Shown piece by piece: positions 1-7,351 of a DNA stretch of 15,117 nt (positions are counted from its first letter, which is position 1; each line of letters opens with the position of its first letter). Made by a program: the position numbers and the translations under genes. The stretch is from Candidatus Dojkabacteria bacterium (lineage in GTDB: Bacteria > Patescibacteriota > Dojkabacteria > B142 > OLB20). The notes beneath the pieces are model-generated. The model did not search any database. It saw only the letters and a list, made by a program, of their open reading frames with translations, and was not told where the DNA came from. The stretch covers positions 1-15,117 of the forward strand of contig JAGQLK010000010.1 in assembly GCA_020429485.1 (NCBI GenBank), given 5' to 3'.

Positions 1-122
1 ATTACATTTTTCCTCGAAAAAGAAATTGATTAGTTTTTTGTGACTTTTCATATGTTTCCTAGTTTGAATTTAATACAGGATTTATTATTCTGTAATTAGC
101 TAATTTATTATTTTATAAAACT
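1..122. other. Intergenic leader upstream of the CreD-like gene
   Basis: I see no gene in this AT-rich stretch at the left edge. It holds a possible promoter for the first gene (described separately) and no clear ribosome binding site before the ATG at 123. The upstream gene lies outside the window. Confidence 0.5.
64..91 (+). promoter_or_regulatory. Possible sigma-70 promoter for the CreD-like gene
   Basis: TTGAAT (64-69) and TATTCT (86-91) are separated by 16 bp. This is a reasonable -35/-10 match about 30 bp upstream of the ATG at 123. Such matches are common by chance in AT-rich DNA, so confidence is modest. Confidence 0.35.
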
Positions 123-1478
123 ATGGGAGAAATCCTAGACTCCAAGAAAAAACTGCCAGGAAAAGACGGCACTGCCAAGTTCATTATTTTTCTGATCATC
201 TCAAGTATTCTTGTAGGCATCTTTAGTCTGTTCATGGCTGGAGTTGCATCTATTAGAAATGACATTGCTTATGATAACTATGAGAGCGTAAGCAATATCT
301 ACACACCACTTGAACAGTCAGCACCGACACTGAATGCATTGGCAGAAGATAGCGATTTCTTGTTTGGAAGAGATATCCAAATAGAATCATACACCTTACA
401 GAAGTATGTTGAGAACACATACCTCAAAGCAACATCAGGTAACGTTGTTATCAACGCTGATTTTGTAAAAAAAGGGTTAGTTTACCAACCTTCATACGAA
501 ACTCAATTCTATGCTACTTACACTCTTGTAAATACATTGGATGAGCCAAGCATTATTTCATTTGATTTCCCTTTCCCAGTAAATACAGCATCAAGTGAAA
601 TTAGTAATGCAAAATTAATAGTTGATGGTGTAGAGGTAGAAAATGCAAAAGCAAATATCTCATATTACCAGGAAGACTATTATGGTGATTATTACTATGA
701 GCAGACAGACGGATTAAGATGGGAAGGTGAAGTTCCTGCTAATTCTGAAGTACTAGTAGAAGTAAGCTATGACACAGTTGGTTTATCTTTGTTTAGATAT
801 GAAGGTATTGAGAATACTCAAGGATCACAAGATTTCAACTTTACAGTTACAATCAACGGAACAAGAGCATATGATGTTAATCAAGGATTGTCAGTTGATA
901 ACAGAGAGTTTGGTGATAAGAGCGTAACTCTTACATGGGAAAAACCAGACCTTTACTCAAGACCGCTTATTGATGTTGAAGTAGGTGACAAACTAAATCC
1001 TTCTACTCAAGTTTCAAGAGTATATTTAACAATGATGCCTATCTATGTGATCTTCATGTTGATTATGCATTACCTAACAAAGAAATTTGGAAAAGGTGTA
1101 CAGATTTTCGATCTATTCCTAATTTCTGTACTATTTGTAATTTACTTCCCACTAGTACACTATCTATCTAGCTTTACAGTTGATCCAACGATTGATGTAT
1201 TTGCAGGATTAAGTAGTGTCGCTACATTCTCTATGCCACTTTATGGAGCGTTCTTCGTCTCATGGGCATTGATTGGTGGATTAATGTATTACTTCTTAGG
1301 TAGAACTGCTGGATTTAAATTTGCTACCAAATTTGGAATTCCAACTTTTGTACTATTCATCGGATTCTTCCCATTAGTAGTAACAGTACCTGAGTACTCA
1401 ATGCTATTAGTGTTAATTGGATTTACTGCATTTACTGCAATAATAATCCAACTCAGAGTCAAAATGATGGATAACTAG
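123..1478 (+). CDS. CreD-like multi-spanning membrane protein
   Basis: This 451-residue protein has one N-terminal membrane segment (about residues 19-44). A large soluble region rich in beta-strand-forming residues follows (about 50-295), and the C-terminus has about five to six hydrophobic segments (about 300-445). That order and length match the CreD inner-membrane family, which is about 450 residues with an N-terminal anchor, a large extracytoplasmic domain and a C-terminal membrane bundle. No CreB/CreC response regulator or kinase is visible nearby, so the role is unknown here; CreD-like proteins are linked to envelope stress in other bacteria. The family call rests on architecture and a loose resemblance of the first C-terminal helices. 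A generic membrane protein with an extracellular beta domain remains possible. The ATG at 123 is supported by the immediately following hydrophobic anchor, although no Shine-Dalgarno is present. The gene ends in TAG and is followed by a strong terminator, so it is probably transcribed alone. Confidence 0.6.
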   Translation: MGEILDSKKKLPGKDGTAKFIIFLIISSILVGIFSLFMAGVASIRNDIAYDNYESVSNIYTPLEQSAPTLNALAEDSDFLFGRDIQIESYTLQKYVENTYLKATSGNVVINADFVKKGLVYQPSYETQFYATYTLVNTLDEPSIISFDFPFPVNTASSEISNAKLIVDGVEVENAKANISYYQEDYYGDYYYEQTDGLRWEGEVPANSEVLVEVSYDTVGLSLFRYEGIENTQGSQDFNFTVTINGTRAYDVNQGLSVDNREFGDKSVTLTWEKPDLYSRPLIDVEVGDKLNPSTQVSRVYLTMMPIYVIFMLIMHYLTKKFGKGVQIFDLFLISVLFVIYFPLVHYLSSFTVDPTIDVFAGLSSVATFSMPLYGAFFVSWALIGGLMYYFLGRTAGFKFATKFGIPTFVLFIGFFPLVVTVPEYSMLLVLIGFTAFTAIIIQLRVKMMDN

Positions 1479-1497
1479 TACGGTTAGTTAGTATCAT

Positions 1498-1529
1498 AAC
1501 TCCGCATCTTTATGGTGCGGAGTTTTTTT
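1498..1529 (+). terminator. Intrinsic terminator after the CreD-like gene
   Basis: A perfect 9-bp stem (AACTCCGCA at 1498-1506 with TGCGGAGTT at 1516-1524) can extend by two more pairs to leave a five-base loop. It runs into a T-tract at 1523-1529. It lies 20 bp past the stop codon and is the only textbook rho-independent terminator I found in the window. Confidence 0.9.
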
Positions 1530-1560
1530 ATGATTTTATCACTTCATTTACAAGTACTCT

Positions 1561-1588
1561 TTTGGAGTAATTATTTTACTGCTACAAT
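1561..1588 (+). promoter_or_regulatory. Extended -10 promoter of the FN3/sortase operon
   Basis: TGC directly precedes TACAAT (1583-1588), forming an extended -10 element. A weak -35 (TTTGGA, 1561-1566) lies 16 bp upstream. Transcription would start near 1595, giving a leader of about 16 nt to the ATG at 1611 with no Shine-Dalgarno. Confidence 0.5.
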
Positions 1589-1610
1589 AATTCATATTTA
1601 GTGTTCAATT

Positions 1611-2372
1611 ATGGAAAAAAATAAAAGTAGTTTTTTAACTACGATTACAATAATGATAGTGGCTATTTCTATTCCAATAACTTTGCTGATTCTTCAGAGT
1701 GGTTCATTGGACTTTCGTATCCAGGCTTTTGATAGTGAGGTTCCTGAAAATGTAGTAGTAACAGATGTGAAAAGTGATTCATTTAGAGTAAGTTGGACTA
1801 CTGAAAAACCTACTGTAGGTGGGGTTGTATTAGAAGGCACCACCAGAGCACCTCTAATAGAAGATGAAGAGACCCAGAACCACTCTTTACTAATAACAAG
1901 CTTAGAACCGGCTACTGCGTATCAATTTCAGATTCAATCTAGTGGTGAATTATATCTAAATACGGGTAATGTGAATTACACTGTACAGACAGCACCTGCA
2001 GGTAATTTTGTTAATGGTAATTTGCTAGTCTATGGCCAAGTATTTTCTGAAGATGGATTGAGTTTTCAACAGAATGGAATTATTGTTATTGAAATAGAAA
2101 AGAACGGAATACGATCTCAGACTATGTCTGCACCTCTAAATGAAGCAGGTGGATATCAAATAAATTTGGATGGTATTTTAACAGCAGATCTATCAGCTAA
2201 ATTTGATCTCTCAGGTGACTTAGGAATTATTTATACAGTTCATAGAGTTGAATCTGATTTACCTTCTGTTACAAAACAGTATGAGACTGATATTTCAACT
2301 AACAGGCAGCTTCCAAATATGTACCTAGGTGATGTAGAGTTCGATATTATTCCTGGAATCGACGGTTTATAG
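1611..2372 (+). CDS. Membrane-anchored FN3-domain surface protein
   Basis: This 253-residue protein has a lysine-containing N-terminus and one membrane segment (about residues 9-29) that would leave the rest outside the cell. Residues 44-127 look like a fibronectin type III domain: a Val-Pro-Glu-Asn start, a SFRVSWTTEKP strand and a later LEPATAYQFQI strand. Residues 136-247 form a second beta-rich domain with a YGQVFSEDG start and a GGYQINL strand, resembling carboxypeptidase-regulatory or Ig-like folds. There is no C-terminal LPxTG-type sorting signal, so it is probably held by its N-terminal anchor and is not an obvious sortase substrate. The stop codon is 3 bp before the sortase start, so the two are almost certainly one operon and may act together at the surface. 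The exact function is unknown. Confidence 0.75.
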   Translation: MEKNKSSFLTTITIMIVAISIPITLLILQSGSLDFRIQAFDSEVPENVVVTDVKSDSFRVSWTTEKPTVGGVVLEGTTRAPLIEDEETQNHSLLITSLEPATAYQFQIQSSGELYLNTGNVNYTVQTAPAGNFVNGNLLVYGQVFSEDGLSFQQNGIIVIEIEKNGIRSQTMSAPLNEAGGYQINLDGILTADLSAKFDLSGDLGIIYTVHRVESDLPSVTKQYETDISTNRQLPNMYLGDVEFDIIPGIDGL

Positions 2373-2375
2373 TTA

Positions 2376-3074
2376 ATGAAAAAATTAAATATTATACTGA
2401 AAATTTCATTTGGATTTGCACTTGTGTCTTTTATGTTTTTTGCACTCTCTTTACTTGAGGTAAAAACAAAGGCGCAGATTTTTGCTCCAAATACGTTTGT
2501 TCCTTCTGAAGGACTAAAAGAAGAGAAGGAAGCTAAATCTATCCTTGATAGTTTAGCAGAGCCGTATCTATCTGATGCAAATTCTACTAAGACTTTTAGT
2601 GAGTTTACAGAAGATAGCATAGATCCCAATGGGTTTTACTTGAGGATAGATAAAATAGACTTATTCAAAGCAATTGTTCAAGACGTTGATCCGAGATATA
2701 AGGATGAGTACGTAGAGTCTTGGAATAAAGGTGTGTCTCATGGAAAGTTTACTGCAACACCAGATCAGATAGGCATTACTTATTTATTTTCACATGCTGT
2801 AAGCAATAGCAGAAATGCACTAGATGAAAACGCTTGGTTTACGCATATGGATGATCTGACTGAAGGTGATGAAGTGATAATCTACTACAAAGGAACAAAA
2901 TATACATATGAAGTATCTGAAATTCACATAGTTACACCTGAAGCTACTGGTTTCTATACTGGAGTTGCACCCGTTCAGAAGGTAAGAATGCAATTCTGTG
3001 GTCCTCCAACAGGTTCTTTAGCAAGTAGAACACTTGTTGATGCATTATTAATCTCGGAAGAAGTTATTTTATAG
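2376..3074 (+). CDS. Sortase-family cysteine transpeptidase
   Basis: This 232-residue protein has an N-terminal membrane segment (about 8-27), a linker, and a sortase domain (about 85-232). The expected catalytic residues are visible: His140 in YLFSH, Cys208 in MQFCGPP, and Arg218 ten residues later in SLASRTLV. Sortases cleave a C-terminal sorting motif on secreted proteins and join them to cell-wall precursors or to other proteins, acting on the outer face of the membrane. The usual TxTC before the catalytic cysteine reads MQFC here, a mild divergence, and I cannot assign a class. The preceding FN3 gene ends 3 bp upstream and is the likely operon partner. No LPxTG-like substrate is encoded in the window, so substrates must lie elsewhere or use another signal. 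The TAG stop abuts the stop codon of the opposing FecR gene. Confidence 0.88.
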   Translation: MKKLNIILKISFGFALVSFMFFALSLLEVKTKAQIFAPNTFVPSEGLKEEKEAKSILDSLAEPYLSDANSTKTFSEFTEDSIDPNGFYLRIDKIDLFKAIVQDVDPRYKDEYVESWNKGVSHGKFTATPDQIGITYLFSHAVSNSRNALDENAWFTHMDDLTEGDEVIIYYKGTKYTYEVSEIHIVTPEATGFYTGVAPVQKVRMQFCGPPTGSLASRTLVDALLISEEVIL

Positions 3075-4838
3075 ATCCACTGTAATCTGGTTAGAATACA
3101 CTCCGCAACTACCTGAACTAGATAGATACTCACATACTCTTACATAATATGTTCCAGCTCCATCAAATGCGTCTAATATTGCATGACTTGAACCAGTAAT
3201 GTATTGAGCTTGAGTATTAGCTCCAGTTGGATAAGTAGGATTTGCGTTCTTTGACCATACCACTTTGACACCATCTGCTGCTGTCCCATCAATCGTCCAA
3301 GCTACTTTAGGACCTGTAACGTGAGAGAGTGTGATACTAGTTACTCCAGAAGGTGCAGTAGGTTCTGTGACTGTAATTACATTACTTAATGTGCCACAGC
3401 CGCTACCTGTGTAAGTACATACTCTGAATGAATAAGTGTTGCCTGAACTAAGATTCCAAGTAGCATTCCTTGCATTTCCACTTGATACATAATAAGAATC
3501 GATCTTATTATCCCAATTTAAGCTAGTATTGCCCTGAGTACCTTTTAGTATTTTAAACCCTTGGCTTGTATCTACTGAACCAGTTATTGTCCAATTAAAC
3601 TTAATTCCATTGCCTACTACTGTTGCAGATACTCCAATGCTTGGTTGAACTGGTGGAGGAGTAGGTGTTGCTGGAAGTTCACGGGTTACTTGAATTAATT
3701 GAGTTGTTTTGTTTCCAAAGCTATCAATAGCTTCTACAAGGATATCATTATCACCCTCATCTAGCTCTACTTCGTATTCGAAGTTCCCACCATTGTTATC
3801 AACTTCTGCTTCATTGATAAAGATACGAGCATCTTCTTCTGTAGTTCCTCTAACCGTAATGGTTTCATTTGTAGTTTTTGTATTGTTCGCAGGTGTAAGT
3901 ATCTCTAAATCTGGCGCTTGTAAATCCTCTAAAATACCTAGCTTATCAGCAAACTCTGGAATATCTTCATCTTGTTTCTTGTTCCAAATGATGAAGTCAT
4001 CATCCGCTAACTCTTCATTTATAATTTCTACCAAAACTCTTTCAAGATCTACTTGCTCGCCATTTACAAAGTAGTATTTATTACCTTGTGGAACTAATAG
4101 ACTATTTTCACTTTCAGCCGGAGAAGCTTTTACCTTGCTTTCAAATACTTCCACTCCTTTAATACCACTGAAGTTAACAGTTCTAAAAGCAGTTCCTACA
4201 GATGTAACATTATGATCTTCTATACTGATATCAAAAGTTCTTTCATCTGATTCCACAACTCTTGCATATACTTCACCCTCACCATTTGCTATTTTTATTT
4301 CCTCATCCTGCAAAGTAACCATAGTTACCTCAGAATTATTATTTAATCTGACAAAACTACCATCAGCTAGCTCTACACTTGCTCTTCCATTATCTAACAC
4401 TCTCAATGAGTCACCTTCTTCAAGCTGCATATCAATTTCTGCTTCCTGCCAACCTGCGCCTCCGGGATTATATTCTACATCTCCTTCTGTATAGGTAATA
4501 CTAGCTGTGATTACTTCCTGTGCGTTATCGTCATTGCCTTCATCAGAACTATCAGACTGAAATAGGGAGAATATGAAAAAAGCAGAGAATATTAGTACAA
4601 CTAATAGGCCTGCACCACCTGCCATTAAGAATTTAGGTGAAAAAAGATTTTTGTTTAGTTTACCTAAAATACTCTTTGGTTTTTGCTTCTTAAGAGAATT
4701 CATATATTCTTCTGTGAGCGCTTGTTTAAGCTCACTTTTGAAGTTCATAGCCTTACCAGCCTCATTTTCAGAAACCATATGTTCCTTAAGGAAGTTCTGA
4801 ATGTTATTAACTTGTGTATTATCTAATTCGTCCTTCAT
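3069..4838 (-). CDS. FecR-type anti-sigma factor with extracellular Ig/FN3-like repeats
   Basis: This 589-residue protein has a short cytoplasmic N-terminal region (1-69), presumed to bind the sigma factor, and one membrane segment (about 70-93). A FecR domain follows (about 115-235), with the characteristic LEEGDSLRVLDNGRASVELADG stretch split here across 139-160. After that comes an Ig-like domain (about 309-386, with a GNFEYEVELDEGDNDI core), a proline-rich linker (390-399), and two similar C-terminal FN3-like modules (about 401-491 and 494-588). Both modules end in a VRVC/FRVC strand with a second Cys about ten residues on, suggesting a disulfide in each. FecR proteins transmit an envelope signal to a partner ECF sigma factor. 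Here the sigma gene lies 13 bp upstream on the same strand. The family normally pairs with TonB receptors in diderms; none is seen here, and the Ig/FN3 tail may be the sensor. That last point is inference. Confidence 0.85.
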   Translation of the reverse strand: MKDELDNTQVNNIQNFLKEHMVSENEAGKAMNFKSELKQALTEEYMNSLKKQKPKSILGKLNKNLFSPKFLMAGGAGLLVVLIFSAFFIFSLFQSDSSDEGNDDNAQEVITASITYTEGDVEYNPGGAGWQEAEIDMQLEEGDSLRVLDNGRASVELADGSFVRLNNNSEVTMVTLQDEEIKIANGEGEVYARVVESDERTFDISIEDHNVTSVGTAFRTVNFSGIKGVEVFESKVKASPAESENSLLVPQGNKYYFVNGEQVDLERVLVEIINEELADDDFIIWNKKQDEDIPEFADKLGILEDLQAPDLEILTPANNTKTTNETITVRGTTEEDARIFINEAEVDNNGGNFEYEVELDEGDNDILVEAIDSFGNKTTQLIQVTRELPATPTPPPVQPSIGVSATVVGNGIKFNWTITGSVDTSQGFKILKGTQGNTSLNWDNKIDSYYVSSGNARNATWNLSSGNTYSFRVCTYTGSGCGTLSNVITVTEPTAPSGVTSITLSHVTGPKVAWTIDGTAADGVKVVWSKNANPTYPTGANTQAQYITGSSHAILDAFDGAGTYYVRVCEYLSSSGSCGVYSNQITVDL

Positions 4839-4851
4839 ATATACTTATTCG

Positions 4852-5421
4852 TTAATTAAGGCTAATTATTTCACTTTCTGGAAATAATTTTTCATATTCA
4901 TCTTTGAAGGCTTTAATTGCTCTGTGTAATGTTACAGCAACATTACCTTTATTAATATTCATAACATTTGCTATTTCTTCATTCTCAAGCTCAGAATAGA
5001 ATTTGAGAGTTAACACTTCCTGAAATTGTGGTTTAAGTCCACTTAATACTAATGCAATTTTCTTCTGCATCTCACTTATTTCGACTGATTTAGATAATTC
5101 AGGTGTATCTTCTCCTTCGTACTCTGTTAGGTTTAAAAATTTACCTCTTCCATGCTTACGAAAAATATCTACTATTTTATTATTGGCGACTTTATACAGC
5201 CATGCAGATAATCTATATCCTTTAGCTGTATCAATATCATGTATTTTTTCCAAGGTGATTAAAAAAGTCTGGCTAGTCACATCTTCTGCTAACTCTCTAT
5301 TACCAAGACGATTAAGGCAGAATGCAAAGATTTTTCCAAAATATCTCTCGTAGAGTTTATTGAATGCATGAATATCACTCTTTGCTTGATCAATAAGTTT
5401 TAGTTCTTCTTTAAGTTCCAT
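4852..5421 (-). CDS. ECF-family RNA polymerase sigma factor
   Basis: This 189-residue protein matches the length and two-domain layout of extracytoplasmic-function sigma factors. Region 2 covers about residues 17-90, with the AEDVTSQTF motif at 45-53 and a SAWLYKVANNKIVD segment at 72-85 for -10 recognition. Region 4 covers about 117-172, with a helix-turn-helix (NEEIANVMNINKGNVAVTLH) that reads the -35 element. It sits first in an operon with the FecR-type anti-sigma gene 13 bp downstream, the classic regulator/anti-regulator arrangement. It should direct RNA polymerase to an envelope-stress or surface regulon when the FecR protein releases it. The zinc-peptidase gene diverges 75 bp away and could be a target. 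The ATG at 5421 has no Shine-Dalgarno. Confidence 0.93.
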   Translation of the reverse strand: MELKEELKLIDQAKSDIHAFNKLYERYFGKIFAFCLNRLGNRELAEDVTSQTFLITLEKIHDIDTAKGYRLSAWLYKVANNKIVDIFRKHGRGKFLNLTEYEGEDTPELSKSVEISEMQKKIALVLSGLKPQFQEVLTLKFYSELENEEIANVMNINKGNVAVTLHRAIKAFKDEYEKLFPESEIISLN

Positions 5422-5433
5422 TAAATAAATATA

Positions 5434-5496
5434 ACCTAATTACTAAATATTTAAAATATGCCTTGTATTAAAATCAGATTGTTTCAATAATTAGGT
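5434..5496. promoter_or_regulatory. Inverted repeat between divergent sigma and peptidase genes
   Basis: ACCTAATTA (5434-5442) is repeated exactly inverted as TAATTAGGT (5488-5496). The arms flank the intergenic region 12 bp before the sigma start and immediately before the peptidase ATG. On the plus strand, TTGTAT (5463-5468) and AATAAT (5486-5491) are 17 bp apart. If used, they would give an almost leaderless peptidase mRNA. The repeat could be an operator for shared control, but the spacing of 45 bp and the AT-rich context keep this tentative. Confidence 0.3.
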
Positions 5497-6531
5497 ATGA
5501 ACTTAAGTAAAAAAAATTATCTCTTCATAGGCTGTGCAACACTAATAATGCTGTGTTGTTCATGTACTTTTCTCCTGGGAACCAGTCTTGTACTTATAGG
5601 CGATAGTACTAATAGCTCTACTACTTGCCGTATTGATGGTGTACCTTGTGATGAAATTTCAGAAAATACAGATATTGAAGCTGATCAATTGGATGAGTCA
5701 TACTTTGGAGGGGAAAATGATAGGTTAGAATTAGACTTCGAAGAAGAGGTGATAATTATTTCTTATTTAGTTGATGATGCTGCAATCTCAGAGCTCAAAA
5801 AGCCTCAGGTTGCGCCAGAACTTCAAGAATTACAAGATGATGTGCAGAAACATCATGAGTTATGGGAATTGTACGTAAGATTGTTTCCAGAGAGTTATCT
5901 TGAAAATATTCAAGAGTTAGAAATCACTACTGATGGTATAGATGGTACATTAGCAGCTGTATATCAGAGTCAAAAAGCGATAGATAAGTGGATATTAGTC
6001 ATAGATATTATTGATGCGTATCCAAGAGATAAGTTAGATGATAGAGAACTAAAATCTACTTTAATACATGAATTTGGACATATTTTGTCTTTTGATAAGA
6101 AGCAATTAGATTTAAGTGAGGAATACTTTTATGCTAGAACACAAGATCAGGTAGAAGAGTCTTTACAGTTAGGAAGAGCTAGTTGTCCCACATATTATGC
6201 AATTGAAGGATGCATGTATGCAGACTCATACTTATTCAAATTTTATGATGAATTCTGGACTCCACTATACTCAGAGTTAAGAATATTAGAACAAATAGAT
6301 GACGAGGAAGAATATTATGATGCCGCGTACGAGTTATACTTAAGGCATCCTGACCAATTTGTTACTGATTATGCTGCTGTAAATCCAGGGGAAGATATTG
6401 CAGAAAGTTGGACAGCATTTATCTTGAAGGATAAACCAACAGGTAGCACAATCGCTGATGAAAAAATCAGATTCTTTTATAGATTCCCAGAGCTAGTTGA
6501 AATGAGACAGGAAATAAGAAGTAATCTCTAA
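5497..6531 (+). CDS. Membrane-anchored putative zinc metallopeptidase (HExxH)
   Basis: This 344-residue protein starts with a hydrophobic segment (about 9-34) containing a cluster of cysteines (13, 20, 21, 23). No clean lipobox is present, so it is more likely a membrane anchor than a lipoprotein. The rest should be extracytoplasmic. HEFGH at 191-195 is the HExxH zinc motif, with the catalytic Glu at 192. Further on, NPGEDIAESW (296-305) has the spacing and character of the third-ligand glutamate helix of gluzincin peptidases (Glu299 or Glu303). Cysteines at 44, 51, 230 and 239 could form disulfides. I cannot place it in a named peptidase family. It diverges from the ECF sigma gene, so a role in envelope stress or surface-protein turnover is plausible but inferred. 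The ATG at 5497 directly precedes the anchor. Confidence 0.7.
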   Translation: MNLSKKNYLFIGCATLIMLCCSCTFLLGTSLVLIGDSTNSSTTCRIDGVPCDEISENTDIEADQLDESYFGGENDRLELDFEEEVIIISYLVDDAAISELKKPQVAPELQELQDDVQKHHELWELYVRLFPESYLENIQELEITTDGIDGTLAAVYQSQKAIDKWILVIDIIDAYPRDKLDDRELKSTLIHEFGHILSFDKKQLDLSEEYFYARTQDQVEESLQLGRASCPTYYAIEGCMYADSYLFKFYDEFWTPLYSELRILEQIDDEEEYYDAAYELYLRHPDQFVTDYAAVNPGEDIAESWTAFILKDKPTGSTIADEKIRFFYRFPELVEMRQEIRSNL

Positions 6532-6559
6532 CGAGAAGCTTGCACTGGCTAATCATTTC

Positions 6560-6582
6560 TAATAACGTGTAAATAGTTATTA
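6560..6582. promoter_or_regulatory. Inverted repeat upstream of ku
   Basis: TAATAAC (6560-6566) and GTTATTA (6576-6582) form a perfect 7-bp inverted repeat with a 9-bp spacer. It ends 10 bp before the ku ATG. A weak -35-like TTGCAC lies at 6540-6545. It might be an operator or 5'-leader hairpin for the end-joining operon, but the AT-rich context makes a chance match possible. Confidence 0.25.
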
Positions 6583-6592
6583 ATAAACAATC

Positions 6593-7348
6593 ATGAGATC
6601 AATTTGGAGTGGGGGTATTAGTTTTGGACTAATATATATTCCTGTAAATTTATTCAGTGGAAGTAAAGAAAGAGAAATTCAGTTTCATTATTTAGATAAA
6701 AAGGATCATTCGAGAATTAGGTATGCTAAGTTCCGAGAATCTGATGGTAAGGAAGTAGAGCAGGAGGATATAGTACGTGGTTTCGAATACGAAAAAGATA
6801 AATACGTCATTCTTGAGGATGAAGATTTTGAAAAAGCAGATGTTAAGAAAAGCAACTCAATAGAGATTGTACAATTTTGTGATGAACATGAAATAGACTC
6901 AGTATTTTTTGAAAAGCCATATTATTTAGAACCAGATGAGAAAGCTGCAAAAACATATAATCTATTGGTTAAAGCAATGGAAAAAGCAAAACTGGTTGCA
7001 GTTGCTAGCTTCGTACTCAAGACTAAAGAGCATCTAGCTATTGTGAAGCCGGAAAATGGGATGTTAATTCTAAATCAGATGCGTTTCGAGCAGGAATTGA
7101 ATGACACAGAAGAACTAAAAATACCCGACGAATCAGTTAGTAAAGAAGAACTTAGCACTGCGGTGGAAATAATTAAACAGATGCATAAACCATTTCAACC
7201 AGAAAAGTTCAAAGACACCTACACTAACGATCTGAAATCTATTATCAAAGAAAAAGCAACTAAGAAAAAGATCACTACAAAAGGTAAAGCTCCGCAACCT
7301 ACTGATATAGTTGATTTAATGAAGCAACTGAAAGCTAGTCTTAAATAA
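6593..7348 (+). CDS. ku: Non-homologous end-joining protein Ku
   Basis: This 251-residue protein is a typical bacterial Ku, which is usually 250-300 residues. It opens with the family signature MRSIWSGGISFGLIYIPVNL and keeps the conserved beta-barrel segments, including IRYAKF (42-47), VILEDEDFE (72-80), FFEKPYYLEPDE (105-116), the VASFVLKTKEHLAIVKP stretch (137-153) and MRFEQEL (163-169). Ku forms a homodimeric ring that threads onto broken DNA ends in the cytoplasm, protects them, and recruits LigD. The C-terminus is short and lysine-rich (221-251), ending in a DIVDLMKQLKASL helix like the minimal Ku tail that contacts LigD. LigD begins 3 bp after the ku stop, so the two are one operon and probably translationally coupled. 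No Shine-Dalgarno precedes the ATG, but the start is fixed by the conserved N-terminus. Confidence 0.97.
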   Translation: MRSIWSGGISFGLIYIPVNLFSGSKEREIQFHYLDKKDHSRIRYAKFRESDGKEVEQEDIVRGFEYEKDKYVILEDEDFEKADVKKSNSIEIVQFCDEHEIDSVFFEKPYYLEPDEKAAKTYNLLVKAMEKAKLVAVASFVLKTKEHLAIVKPENGMLILNQMRFEQELNDTEELKIPDESVSKEELSTAVEIIKQMHKPFQPEKFKDTYTNDLKSIIKEKATKKKITTKGKAPQPTDIVDLMKQLKASLK

Positions 7349-7351
7349 AAT

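Noticed and set aside
2240..2629. Minus-strand open frame across the FN3/sortase junction
   Set aside because: It is antisense to two well-supported genes in a 3-bp-spaced operon and has a composition typical of a shadow frame.
3709..4074. Open frame opposite the FecR gene
   Set aside because: It is Ser-rich, antisense to a clear FecR/Ig-domain gene, and has no recognisable domain or promoter. The same applies to the frame at 4573-4800.
6532..6592. Possible terminator after the zinc-peptidase gene
   Set aside because: There is no GC-rich stem followed by a T-tract. The only repeat is the AT-rich one near the ku start, listed as possible regulatory DNA.
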